Of a stretch of DNA of 64,000 nucleotides, positions 1-12,909 are shown piece by piece; position 1 is the first letter of the stretch, and the number at the start of each line of letters is the position of its first letter. The stretch is from Pseudisothecium myosuroides (lineage: Eukaryota > Streptophyta > Bryopsida > Hypnales > Lembophyllaceae). Under the pieces are notes generated by a model, which had not been told where the DNA came from, made no database searches, and worked only from the letters and a program-made list of their open reading frames with translations. A program made the translations under genes and the position numbers. The DNA is taken from assembly GCA_951799445.1 (NCBI GenBank), contig OX637287.1, positions 36,237,724-36,301,723 of the forward strand, given 5' to 3'.

Positions 1-161
1 CAGACACAATCTTCCTTGATATTCAGTGATATTGATTCAGATGAGTCAATAGAGTAGTACATAATATATAGTAGTTCACTTTGACATCAGATGGTATAGC
101 TACTAGAACTACTCATCATTGGGAAGGATTCTAGAGACCTACCTCTCTGTTTTTTTTGTAG

Positions 162-1453
162 CTACAATTTCTGGACTAGATTTGCCATATGAACATCCAT
201 CCTCTGTAGTAATTCAGTAGTGGCTTGGAATGAAGCCACAAGATTTTTATTGTTGTCTATGACTTGCTCCATAAATCCTTCCATTTTGTCTACCTTTGTC
301 TTCTTCTTTTGAGGTTCAGATGGCAATGTAGAAGAAACATTGTTTGTATTGGATGAATTTACAGTGTTTTCTTGAGCACTAGCAGGGATCTGGTTCTTGA
401 CACTTGCTCTAGATCCATGCCATAAGTCCATTTGCTCATACCACTTGCATTCCTGATGTCTATCATTGCCACTAATTTCATTGGCCCTTTTATCATTTTG
501 AAATGCAGTCAAGATTGTCTTGTATTTCTTCTTGCATGATAACCATGATCTGTTAAAACCACGAAGAGCTGAGAGCATGCGGGTCTGCAGTTTAATCCAA
601 GCATTTTGCCCTGCATATGGCCATACCACAAAACATTTATCAATATCCATTCATTTTGCCAGAACATGTATCAACAACCACATAACATGGCCATACCACA
701 AAACATATGAACATCAATGCATTCTAGCCAGCAGATGATACATTACAGAGCATGGATGTGATCATAGCTCAAAGAGGATTTTGAAATTTCAGATTATGAT
801 TTTCAAATGGAACTGAACAGCCATGATCTTCAAATGGAATTGAATAAACTCTGAACATGATTTCAAATGATTTTCAAATGGAAGTTAATGAACAGAAGGT
901 GTGTGGTAATTGGGATGGTATGTGATAACTGAAAACATGCCTTGCACTTAATTATGGACCATCAGAAATTGACAAATGAAACAGAGATCAATGCAACATA
1001 AGACAACCAAGAAAATCAATTGAAAAATTTGTCAAACATTCACTTACCTTGTTTCTTTGCACTTTTTGAGAATTCTTCTTCCATTTCTCCTCTGATAGCA
1101 ATCAAGGTCTCCACCTCATAATCCTTCCATTTAATGGAACTCTTTTCGTCATCCCCTGAATCAGATTCTCCTTCAATTTGTTCAACACTTTTCTTCTTCT
1201 TTTTCTTTGCCTGTGACTTTGGAATTTTTGACTTCACAGCTCCTTTTGAAGATCTCCCCCTCTTTTTGCCCAAAGTCTTGGCAGTGGCTTCTTGTTCTTC
1301 TTTTTTCACCTTCATTAACAACCTAGTTTTGTCAAGTATAGTGCCAGGACTGTCAGGTAAACCATCAGGGGATGCTGCACCTAATTCTTGCACATCTTCA
1401 TCACAATATGGCAATCTCATAGGTGGACATGGAAATTGAGAATTTTGACCCAT
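162..1453 (-). CDS. Trihelix / Myb-SANT-like DNA-binding protein, 5' end uncertain
   Basis: The gene has two exons. Exon 1 (to 1048) ends at donor CAAG|GTAAGTG and exon 2 (610 to 162) starts after TATGCAG. The join is in phase (G|GG) and completes one trihelix-type domain: WKDYEVETLIAIRGEM, then KSAKKQG, then a segment with W, GFNRSW and CKKKYK. The third helix is followed by WYEQMDLWHG and RASVKNQIP. An acidic and Lys-rich tract (a run of six K) precedes the domain, as in nuclear proteins. The C-terminus (MEGFMEQVIDNNKNL and onward) looks helical. I chose the ATG at 1453 because it opens a plausible N-terminus (MGQNSQFPCPP). The frame stays open to 1822, so an earlier start or a further upstream exon is possible. 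The role would be sequence-specific DNA binding. Such proteins occur both as host transcription factors and as companions of Harbinger-type transposons, and the sequence does not settle which. The fold is clear; gene limits are less sure. Confidence 0.65.
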
Positions 1454-3780
1454 TGACAAAAAACTACTACCCCCGATGTATGCAATGAAGGTCCCTGATT
1501 TTGAGAGTGTAACATTGCAGCATTCATAATCCATGGAGACTCCTGGCTCCACACTCCTGTTTGAGAGAAATTCCTCCTGGGTGAGTGGTCTTCCATTGTG
1601 CACAAGCAGAAACACAACTTTAATATGGACAACAAAAGAATTATGGACTAGCTCTAGATACGAATTGCAACAGATTGGCTTGCATACAACAAAATAACTT
1701 GAACATGAACTAGTTTGCATATGGACTGTTTGACTATGTGAAGTTCCTTGAACTTGTAAAGTAGCCTTCTGTGCAAGCTTCTCAAGTTCTTGGCTACTGG
1801 CTACTACTATTCTTGATCTCAACAGTAATATTCAGTGGGACCTTGCCCATACTTTTTCAGAGTACCGTTTCTAAAGCAATAATATTTTAAGGCTTCTATT
1901 TTATATTTGTCATGGTCCCACGTGATATCCGTTAGGCCTACCTCTTGGAGGTGGTCAAGAATCTCTCACTTAAAGACCATGGCACTACTTTCTTCAAGGT
2001 CCAGGTAGAATGCCATGTAGACTTATCATCCACCAAATTTTCCTTGGGCTATGGGCCTTGTGTAAACCGAAGTTGGACCACTTCTTCATTATCTACCAAT
2101 CACATGGCATAGAATTGGAGTGGTCACTGGGCTTGGTCTCGGTGTAAACCGGCCCTTAGTCCCACTTGCAGTTCTCTGACTGATTAGTAGTAGTTACTAA
2201 TTGCATTTTGAATATACCACATCATTCCATCTAACAAGAGGCAATACCCAAGTTGACTACTGAATGTTATGCACATCTAAGCATGAATAGAAAAAACCAA
2301 TCTAAAATTAGGAGATTGAGTCTAAAAATTAGAAAAAGCAATGTACTGAAAGTCAAGAAATTCAAATCAAGTTGTCGAATTGTCGAATTGCAAAAAGTAA
2401 CCTAGCTATTTTGGCAATAAGGTGTCAAAACTGACCTATACGTACGGTACACCTTTGGTACAATGGAAATTAGAATTGCCTTGCAAAATTATTTTTATTC
2501 TCAGAAGTGATTATTAAGATGTAAATTAGTGTAAAACATTCAGAAATTAGAATGTGGCAACTCATCCCTAAATGCCTAAGCCTTTCAAGTGCGTTTTTTT
2601 TAATGAAAAATGAGCATGGGCTTATAGTTATCCCCATGAAGCAAATTGTTTTTTTTTCAAAATCAAACCATACAGATGTTAAAAAGATTACTTATTAGTA
2701 TGCATAGTAGTTTTGAATGTGAAATTGCTTACGTGTTGTCAAATTATAACAAGAGAACTGTACATGTTCTATATTTAGTATATCGTTCCTCCCTACAATG
2801 TTTGAAAAACAAGGTTTTGGAATTTTAGGTGACGTAAGCAACTAGAAATTGTGTTAGTATACTAAAATACACTTTCAAAAACCTTAAATTCAAATGAAGA
2901 GCTATTAAACTCATTCCACAATCCATCTTGCAAATTATTGAAATGCAATATTTTTTATTAAGTAGAAATTGCTAATAACTCCAAATGAACACTTATATAT
3001 AAGTTCAATTTTTTAGTTTTCAAATCAAGTGAAATTGGCAAGTTTTGATCAAAGCTAGGAAATCAAGTAAAATTGGCAAGCTCTATTCTTCCACTAATGG
3101 TACATATATGCCTTTGAAGACCTCTCAAAAATCAAATATATTTTTTTAGTGAAAAATAAAAAATTTCTAATAGCTAACCTTTAATATTGCATGTAAATTT
3201 TTTTTAAAGAGTTAAAAGAATTTAACTACCCATACACAAATAAGCTGAAATTTTGAAGCTACTATATATGGTCATTGAGGTAGTTAAGGGTTAAAAACAT
3301 TTCCATTGATTTATCTTAGGATTGTAGAATGTACAATGACTCTCAAAATGTTTTATATACTTACGAAAATTGCCATAACAAATTTAGGGATTAGAGATTT
3401 TCAACAAAATTTAGACACGTTATATCACAAGTGTACTGAGAATTCTTTTTGGAATTCTTTTGACAAAAATTTAAAAAAATTTAAAAAAATTTAATTGAAT
3501 GAAATATTGTTGACAATAACACGACTCCATATATTTAGATTTTTAATAATTTACAACAGAAATCTCCCAAAAATTATGAAAATTTTGAAAAGTGTATAAA
3601 ATGTTTATATACTATTATCAGTATATTACTACCCAAAAATTGGTGGTGAAGAGGATAGTCAGGATACTTGACAGATACCACATCCATGGATGGATGAGTT
3701 TCAGTGAGGCGGCGGATCCTGAACAGAGCGCGGGAGGCTGACGAGCTACAGAAATGAAATTGGCGGCAGTCCATTGTCAT
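1454..3780. other. AT-rich region without a recognisable gene
   Basis: Only short chance frames are seen. Around 1,980-2,170 the phrase GTGTAAACCG occurs twice in a transposon-like context, but no ends could be placed. The rest is AT-rich, with long A and T runs around 2,940-3,560. Confidence 0.5.
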
Positions 3781-4066
3781 CCAAATTCAAATTCCCGCCC
3801 TTCTATTTCGCCTACTGAACAAACCCTAGGGCGGGGACCCCAAGGCGGGCTGACCTCTCCTCTCAACTGCTACTTCCTGGTGGCATGAACTGATTTCATT
3901 CCCCATCAATGTGACGACCACCGCTCCGAATGTGGAAGAAGAGCTAACATCATTTGCAGCGGCGATGATCTCGGACAACAATACCTGCGTCGATCGAAGG
4001 TCGTAGGCTCTCTCGGCACACGCTCTGGATTCTCAACGAGAGCGCACTGACGGTGTTGATTTTCCT

Positions 4067-4720
4067 GTGAATGCGTTCGTTTTGTAAGGCAATTACGGGA
4101 TTAAGTTCAAGTTAGGAATACAACGCGCGGCGCTGCCTTTTAAGGTAATGCGGGATTTGGATTAATTTTGTTTTGGAGCAGATCTTGATTCTTGCTTTGA
4201 ATCGTGGTGGAGTGGTGGATGGTTTTGAGTATTTGTAGGAGCCGTTGTAGTTTGGCGACGAGTGCGCATTGATGGTGTGTTGCGAAGGGAAGCGATTGTA
4301 GTTACCGGAACACGAAAATGTTCTCTTTCTCACAAAAAATTTAACGCGTTTTTCACTGTCTGATCTTGCAATGCGTATTTTGCGATTCTGTTTTTAGACA
4401 CTCGGTTCTTAACTGTAAGTCACATACAACGATTGAAAAACGTTAGAGAACGTTCGGATTGTGGCCGCACTCGAAAATGGAGAACTAATATCTTTCGTTT
4501 TCACGTAAGGAAGGAATTGCCGAGATAGTTTTTCTGCGAATGCGCTTGTCTACGAGGCAATTGCGGGATTTAGCTTAGGAACACAATGGCGCTTGCTTTT
4601 CGAGGAAATTGCGGGGCGTGGATCAGTCGTGGTTTGTAGCCATTATCTTCGAAGTTCCTTTGAATTGCGATGGAGAGGTTGATGAATTGAGTGTATTTGA
4701 GGGACTGCTGAAATTATAGA
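4067..4720 (+). repeat. Diverged local duplication, spacing about 475 bp
   Basis: The stretch from about 4067 (GAATGCGTTCGT, then GGCAATTACGGGATT) recurs from about 4540 (GAATGCGCTTGT, then GGCAATTGCGGGATT). Both are followed by a GGAACACAA/GGAATACAA segment, a GCGG(G) stretch and a GTGGAG/ATGGAG-GTTGATG segment. The two copies are clearly related but well diverged. Function is unknown. Confidence 0.5.
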
Positions 4721-4808
4721 AACTCTCCAGGGAGTTCGTTGTAGATTAATTATGTTGGCATTGCGCTAAGGGTTGCTCTGTGAGTTCATTCTCCCGATCC
4801 GATGGTCT

Positions 4809-4958
4809 CTGACCCTATAACATACAAATTTCTACCATTCAAAAGAATCAAGAATCCAATCATCATTTGGTCGGCAAATAACGGCGTCATTTGCCGAACA
4901 AATGATCATTGGCATCTTGATTCTTTTGAGTGGTAGAAATTTGTATGTTACAGGCCAG
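4809..4958. repeat. 150-nt near-perfect foldback (hairpin)
   Basis: The left arm, starting CTGACCCTATAACATACAAA, pairs with the right arm ending GTTACAGGCCAG. The stem is about 65 bp with roughly ten mismatches around a loop near AACGGCGTC (4880-4888). Both arms contain the block ACATACAAATTTCTACCA. This could be a MITE (GATGG lies on both sides) or a plant microRNA precursor. Stem length and scattered mismatches fit either, and the sequence alone does not decide. Confidence 0.75.
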
Positions 4959-6199
4959 ATGGAGTGTTCTCTCTGTTAATATCTCTCTTCGTTTCACATG
5001 TCCGCTCCACGTTGAGCCTGTGAACTTTATGCGGCTGGCGGTTGAGTTCTTGCACGGAGCGATACACCTCTTGCACACTGCCGTGTCTTTTGGTAGAACT
5101 GACTGTTTAATCTCTCTCTCACCTCTGTAGCCGTGATTCGCCTTTTAGTGAAAACTTTGTGTTTCCCATGCCTGATACAGTAATTGATGCCGGAATAAGT
5201 TTCAATTTCTAGGAGAGTATTCTTGTCTCTTGCTACGAAGCTGCTTGGAATTATTGAACGGCTGTAATTCCATCTCGTGTACTCCGCTGGGTAGAGAACT
5301 TTTATTTTTCGCGTTACATGCGTTCCTTTTGACCCTTCCCAACCCGAACCGGTTGCGTTCTTGGGATAAGAATGGTCCTTCATATTTCGTATGGACGAGG
5401 CCCACTTCTATCACCAAGGCTGTTCTTCAGCCATTTTTTCAGGAATAGCGTGAATTAACGGATTAACGGATTTTGCACGCACTCTGTTTTCTATGCAGAA
5501 GTGATATGTTTCTGGTCCTATGGCGCAAAAAGAAACACCAGACCTTTATCGTTAGCGGAAACAGAATTCTCTTAATCTATCATTACTGAGAAGCAAACAC
5601 CATTCAATGTAGTTTGAATGCTTTCAGCAGGTGGAAATGTGCCAACTGTAGTAAAATTTGAATTCTCTAGAGGCTTTCGGGAGCTTATTTTCTTGGTTAG
5701 AATATTGTTGCGTAGACCACGGGGTATGACTGTTCAGAAAGCAGCTGTTCAAATCTCTATTTCTCTGCTGCCATTGAAGATGCTGTCTTGAGATCTTGGT
5801 CCATACACCTGCTTGGAAGTTTTGTGTTGATGTACAAACGCAGGAGGAAGCAAGGGGTCCTCCCAGCAGATTCATTGCTGCCTACATTCAAGGCTCCTGG
5901 CAACGAATTCAGATGTGAATTAGTCGCTGGGCTCTTGGGGCAACATCCAGATGTGAATTAGCCTACCCGTTCAATCTTTAGGCATTCAAGAGATACTTTG
6001 CTAGTTTAAACCTGCCTGTTTACCCTCTCTTACCGTCGTGCTGTTGAAACAGTCGTCAGATTTTTCTGATTTTTTCTGTGGTCGCGTATTACATTATAAA
6101 TTCATCCAATCAGAGTTAGTTTTGAACCGAATAGGGGTAGTTACAGCAGATATTTGATCATTAGCGGCTGAGCGGGTCAAGAACAATTTGGAGGTCGAT

Positions 6200-9100
6200 A
6201 TGCCACAATCTAATGTAGCCTCTTTGTCATCTTCCCATGTGAATCAGGGCCCTTTGACGATATATCCATCAGAACTCAAAATCATGGCCGCTCCCTGCGA
6301 ACCTTCAGTTGGTGTGGCACCACCAGCCGCTGGACCAGTACCTGGTCGAGGGCCCATGAGAATGCCGAGAAGGCAACGCTGGGTGCCTAATGGAATATTG
6401 GCAAAATCTGACGAAGTGGTCAAGCCCGTGGCTCCTCCTCCCCAGTATCAGGTTAGTTTATCTGCCATATCCCACTAATGAAAGATACATGGGATTGCTG
6501 GAGGGTGCGAGAAGTTGGCTGCCAGAACAGGATACAGACCTCGTTCGGGTACTTGGTCAAGAAAGAGCTCAAGCATAAATTTCATCTTTGGAGATTTTTT
6601 TCTCTTAACTGAACAAAATGAACTTCGTATGTTCAGAAGAAAGTTGTGGTGGAGGTACAAGAGGAACCCGAAGAAGAAGAGGTTTTACTACCAGAGGGCA
6701 CTCCATTATTGACAGTTGCCGGTGTAGAGCTGCCGGAGAGTGCAGTTGGACCTGCATTGGAATTTCTTGAATTCTGCGCTGCATTCTACAAGGTGTGTAT
6801 ATTTAACGATTCTCAGCAAACTTGTTTTTCGCTGTGGCTATTGCAGGGCATCTTTTTAGCGACTGCAGACTAACTAATGAGTGAATCAGACTTACTGCCT
6901 CGTACGTATTCTCCATTTCTTATGAATTTGTATGATGGTTTGCAGCCGCTTGGAATGAAGAAAATAGAGGCAGAAAAAGCACTGCTCGAGGCTGGCAAAG
7001 GATGCAATTTGAAAAAAGGTGGCCAGTGCCAAATTGTGCAAGTCCATGTGCGTCTTCTGTCTGTGATACTTTATGAAAGCGATGAACCGTAAGTGTATTT
7101 ATTCATGCCCAATGTCTGCTATACTTCCACTCTAGGTTGTTATCCTGGTTCTCATGGAAGTGCTCATATTACTGACCTTTTATAGCTTGAATTTGGTCTC
7201 ATGAGTTTTTTCCTATAGGAAAGTGTAGGATGCAGATTTTCTAAGGGTGTTTCTAGTTAGTAAAAGTAGGATGTTGACCTTGCAACCTCAGTGCCGGCCG
7301 TGCACTTGTGTTTTTAAGTATGATGTAATGTTTATTTCATCGGATTGACATTCAGTTTTCATACTTGGAATTCTTGCAGGCAAAATATTTCTGTCAGTGC
7401 CAAGTGCAAGAGTTCATGGCTTGAAGTCTTAAAAAAGTATTTGTACAAGAAAGCGCACTCTCATCTCAAGGTTCCACAGGTGAAGGACACAGAAATTGAG
7501 GAGGGTAATGCTAAGGAAGCAGAAGCTGAATGCTCGTCGAAACCATCTCCACCACTGTCAGAATCAGTGGCATCTCCTTCTAATGGTGTGTCAAAACTCT
7601 CTCCGCTTCAAGAATCAATGGTCAAATTTGCTACAGCCCTTGAGAGTGGAGCTGATGGTTATCAATCCCTTGCTGTCGAGGAGAAGCTGCAACTCCTCAA
7701 TTTGCTTTGCAACGATGTTCTCAGCACGGCGTACGTGAAAATCCTTTCCTATCCTAATCCTGAGCTACTAAGTCGGGCTATTACTTCATGTTATTCTATT
7801 ATGTCTTTTTCATTGTCCATCAGTAGCATTCCACATAATGCACTTGCAGAGGTGGACCAGGACAGTTTATCGTTAGATTCTATGTAGTTGGGTTGTTAGG
7901 AGTGGATTGGGCCTACTAACATGTAATTGGCAGCGCAACTACATCTTTGTGATTTTTCTATAAGATTTGCAAAACAATTGATGTGCTTCCATCAATGCTG
8001 GAAGTTGTGTTACATGCTTTGGTTCGAAAATATTTCGCGCTTTCAGCTTTCGCTGCCACTCTATCTGACGTTGAAAAACACGTATCGATTTGAATGTGTA
8101 CGCAGGGTATTACGGGGGCATATCGAGAGGGTGATGTTTGAGTACGACGAACACAGAAGGGAAGAGAGAGAGAAGTCCAAGGCTGCCAAGAAAAAGGTAT
8201 TTGCATGGGCTTTTGGTGTCTATACTGTAATTATCTGCCATTCCTTTGAGACTGTCCCCTTTCAGCTCGTTTTGGCAGCTGCATGTAATTTGCGTCGATT
8301 TCTCCTGAACAGTTTGCCTGATGGCTTGTTGTTCCTCCTGATGCAGATAAAATTGGAACAAGAGAAGCAGAAGGAGAGCTTTTTGACAGGCGCTAAAAGT
8401 TTTGTTCAAGAATCTGAAAATTTTGCAAAGCTTAGAGCTGATGCGTTGAAAGCTTCAACCGCAGAACCCAGCAATACAAAAGAGCCTGCTTCTGAAGGTG
8501 CATTTTCTGTGTCCTCTCCTTGTGGTTCATATTTTATCTTTCTTCATTATGAGCAAGTTTTAGGAAAGTGCTAAAGAGACTCCAAAAACATTTACATTTT
8601 TGACAAGTTACTAGGTGTAATATTACATAATTGACCAGATAGTTGAAACCCACTAGATCTTAAAGCAAACTCCTAATATCTGAGCCAGAGTAGTTTCATG
8701 CCTTTGATCTGGCTGATAGAAACAAACTGCTGACTTGAGACTTTTCTGGGATCAGGTGACAAAAGATGTGATGCAATCAAGACTGAGGCAATAGTGTGGG
8801 ATAGCGGAGCACGTGCAATCTGGAAGCTGAAGGGAGGAAACGATCGAACATCTCTAGCCCTTCAGGGTATGTTGGAATTAGGACTTCTATTGTCCTCTAA
8901 TGATGCTGAAGTAGTTCTAACTAATGTGATATTTCCGCGTGACGAATCTTAGAAAGTTAAATGCTTAATGTTAGTTTTGGTCTCCTACAATTTGTTTCGT
9001 AAATCTTTCGCACCTGAAGGGAATACTACTTACTTCCTCCTTCTAGCAATTTTCCTGAAGTCCTATGGTATTTTCAGACTTGACATACGTTGACGGCATC

Positions 9101-9391
9101 CCCAAAGAGAAGTGGATGGTATACTCTGAGAAGGACAAGGAAGTGCTTGCAGTTTATCTGAATCAGAAGAAAAATGGCCGAAGGCGAGCCAGCAAGCGAT
9201 ATCGACTGAAAACATTAGATAGCCATCCATTGAAGGCCGCGGATGCTGGAAATGATGCCATGGAAGTATCTCCTGATGAAGCCGATATCAAACAAGAACT
9301 GGCCTTGGATGAAGACAGGAATCTATCATCATCTTCAGATGACAGCGGATCTGACCAAGAGTCTGAGCCCGAGCCCGAGCCTGAGGAGTAG
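6200..9391 (+). CDS. DDT/WHIM-type chromatin-associated protein (plant DDR family-like)
   Basis: There are eight exons: 6200-6451, 6637-6792, 6946-7088, 7380-7730, 8106-8196, 8347-8497, 8756-8866 and 9078-9391. All introns are GT-AG and all phases agree, giving about 522 residues. The Pro-rich N-terminus (PMRMPRRQRWVPNG) is followed by the DDT domain, encoded by exons 2-3, with VAGVELPE and the hallmark ALEFLEFCAAF. Exon 4 carries a WHIM1-like motif, YQSLAVEEKLQLLNLLCNDV. Exon 5 is a charged helix (RREEREKSKAAKKK). Exons 7-8 hold a WDSGARAIWKLKGG segment and the tail ends in a run of D, S and E. DDT/WHIM proteins act in ISWI-type chromatin remodelling or histone-binding complexes, so a nuclear role is expected. 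I see no 4CXXC zinc finger like that of some relatives. The start is the first ATG after an in-frame stop at 6155. Confidence 0.85.
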
Positions 9392-12300
9392 ATCGCATCA
9401 CCGTGGGTCATCCACTAGTGAGCATGGCGAGAACCTCCTTTCGTGAAGTGATTGGAGTTTTAATTTGGAGCTGTACTTCATTCTCAGGTTTCCTACTCGA
9501 TCAAAATTGAATCTGCAAGTGGAATTCAGTTTTGACGAGTTCCCAATTTTGGAGGATGTAAGGAATAGTTAACTATTTAATGACATTGGGTTTGCAGTTG
9601 CGTAAGGTGTTTTAACTCAATATCTAGAGAGCCCGAGTATTTATCTCACGGGAGGTGAACTTACCCGACGTCATGCTGTTAGCAAAGCTGGCACAATAGA
9701 ACATTATATCAAACCTAACTGTGTTAGGGCAGAGTAGAATGTGCGGCGCACAACGGTACTGATTGTAAAGATGATGAGAAACGATGTGGAGGGCTGAGAG
9801 AACGGTACGTAATATTTAGTTTGACGCGCATAATGCGCACAACGCGCACGACTACAATGTGTTTTGATTACATTCTTGAGTGTGTTATGAACACATTCAT
9901 ATTTTATGTGTTTCTTGAACTGTGTTTGAAAACTCTTCTTACTCGGATGAAACAAGGACTGATTTGATGCCGACAAAAATTTGAATAGTATTACTTGAGC
10001 TTTTGACTGGATTTGATTTTTGTCAAGGGGGACTGGCTGTCCGCTTTCTTAGATTCTTGCTCCCTTTGACAAAATGAAGCTTGGGTTTGTTACGCTCTTC
10101 CATTAATGAAGTATAGCCTCAGAAAACGAACATATTGACTGCCATTGATTTGGTAGGGAATTGGTCGCTTGCTACTATTGTAGTATTGTGTGTATACTTT
10201 GCACGTATTTGAGGCTTGTTGTTTAAACCCTTGCATCACAATTTTAACTTGGTTCTTATTTGCTTAAGGTAGAGTCAACTATAACTGACCGAATAAGCAA
10301 TTCCGTCATGATTTGGAGTACCGTAGTGCAAGGTAAAACAAATAATTTCAGAGGTGCATCGATAGAAATGATAGGAATTGCAAAAAATTTGGTAATTTTA
10401 TTGCTTGAACTGAAATTACTATGAATTTTGGGAGGCAAAAAGTGCTCCCAACCCATCGCCAATGTCCAATTCCAATCATTCAAACACTATTTTTCTACTC
10501 ATTATTTCCTACTTTTTTTCTCACAACTTGGGACTTGTGTCATAAACATATTAGTTCCAATCTTGAAAAGGAAAAAAAATTACTCTAAGCTTCAAAAAAT
10601 CTAGTGTAGCCTTGGTTGGAAATAATTGCATCTATAGATTAGGTATGGGTCACTGGTCAAAAATGGATGGCTCTATTTTATCATAACTTGCCACCATGTT
10701 GAAACTTGCTTGCATTATGGCCTCTATTAAGTTTATAATTCATGGTCTTGGTTTGGCTTAAGATTGACGATAGTTAACTCAAGTTGTTTTCTTGGTGGGC
10801 TTGCCATTTAATAATGAAACAGTCTTGGCATCTACACCATTTCTAGGAGAGTTTTATGAGATAAACTATTATGTATGTGTAGAAGGTTTGCAAAAATAGA
10901 TTTGTCATTGAGAGACAAGGATATATGATTTTTAATATACAGTGTATTGTCTATCATCAAGTTTTACAAATATATTTCTAAAAAAGCTTTTGATACTTTG
11001 AAATTTGGTGTCCTTAACATCTTACTCCCTTTTATTAAATATAAGAGAAGGTACCCAAACTTGAATGATTAAAACAAAATGAAAGATTGTCATTTATTAA
11101 TTGTTACAAGTTTAATCCTTCAATGGTTGTAGCTCCTATGGATAATTTAAAAATTATATGCTAAAATATGGCAAAACATACACAATTGGATTGATAATTA
11201 TCACTTTAACACTTAAACTTTATCATGTTCAAATATGGCACCATATAGGTAGAATATGCCACCCTGTTGTAGCTTTTCAATATACAAGAGGTGTAACAAT
11301 GATTCAAATTGAAATTTGAAAATGTCATATATCATTGAATCTAGCTTAGTGTAAGGACAAACTTTTGTTTCTACTATATATTTCAAATCATACATCTACA
11401 TCAAATAGACTAAAAAACCATGTTGTGATTGCAATTGGGTTCCCTTAGCATTCTATGGATAATCCTTTGACAAATCTCATCTAAATGATCCAATGTTTGG
11501 CAAATTTGAGTTATTGTGGCTTGATTTAAGGTAATAGTGAAATACAAGCACTTAACTTATATTTATTCATATTAATTTTAGAGAATATGAGTAGGTTAAA
11601 TACAATGTAGTTCAAAAGTCTATACAAGTATGGGATGAATTCCCTATAATTCACTTGCTTGTGTACAATTGTCTCTTTATTCTACATCTTCCAATGCTTG
11701 TCATCTAAAATTAACTAGATATATTTAGTTTTAACAAAAACCATCAATTATATTTGCTAGTATTGTAAGGAATGAAGAATTGAACTTGATAATTCACCAA
11801 ATGTGATCTGGATCTACCTTCTAAACACCTCATTTAACAATTAAGACTACTTGAAGCCAAGCACAAGCTTGAATCCAAAGTTTGTCTAAGGTGGGTTTTT
11901 ATAAGACAAGGATAGAAAGATTTGAACATTTGTCTTGTTAATTCATTATTATAACCATCATTTATTTATACCGTGCCAATGGAATTATAGAAGTTTTCTA
12001 TAATGTTGTGATTGTCAATTGCTTCTTGAAGTAGCTCCAGTGACACCTGTGATGAAATATGGAGACACAATAACAATGTTTGTTAGCACAAGCAAGTCTT
12101 TTAAATTACAAGAATTCAAATTTAGAGAAGTTTTCTATTTGTAGTCTTTTAGAGATTTGTTTCAAACAAGAAACTTAACTATTCTGTAATCTATATTACT
12201 CATTGTGCTTTTGACTCATATATATAGTTGACAATTGAGTTCATAATCTAGGCTATATTTAAGTGAAATTGGATTAGCAATTTGTCGTAATAATAATGAA

Positions 12301-12909
12301 GCAAGATTTTAAGATGACATGTAGAAGCTATGATCGTAGATAGATTGGAATTATGCTAGTTTATACGATTTTTGGGTGAAATACAAATAATTGAACCTAC
12401 AGCTCATTACTCTGTGATTCAATAGTGAACATCAAAACTTGATGATGGAAAGGGGGTTGAAAACCTAGTTTTGGCTTCCTTTGAAGGGTAAAGGAGGCAC
12501 ACTACAAACTTAGATTCCTCAAATTCCAAGGATGCTCAAAATCCAACCCCTAAAGTTGGATTTTGAGAATCTTTGAAATTTTAGGAACCATTTTTGTGAT
12601 TTGCTTGGCTCTCCTTCAATTCAAAGGTGACCCAAACTTGGTTTACCAAGTCCCCACCATCATCCACTACAACTGTGTTATTTGTTTGAACAAGGCTTCA
12701 CTCTACTTAGGCCACGCTGACATCAGCAGCAAACGGTTTGAACTTACTCCCCATCGGAGAGGTGCTATTCAGTATGTTTTCGCTATTGTAAAACTAATGC
12801 AAATTGCAAAGGCGATCAGCTCCAATGCAGCAGCATTCAAGAAAGAATCAAATCTGAGAAGAATGGGCATTAGTAAGAACATCTCACCATTCCTTTCCTC
12901 AATTTCTTC
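9392..12909. other. AT-rich intergenic region, no gene seen
   Basis: The 3' flank of the DDT gene is followed by about 3 kb of AT-rich sequence. There are no long frames, no recognisable domains and no tandem repeats I could define. A plus-strand frame at 12563-12997 overlaps the DMP exon and looks like chance. Confidence 0.5.

Larger units (their letters stand above)
3781..6199 (+). other. Leader or promoter region upstream of the DDT gene
   Basis: The first few hundred bases are richer in G and C than the DNA to the left. No open frame resembles a protein. The region probably contains the promoter, 5' leader and perhaps leader introns of the gene that starts at 6200. I could not fix a transcription start. 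It holds a local duplication (4067-4720) and a strong hairpin (4809-4958), listed separately. Confidence 0.4.
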
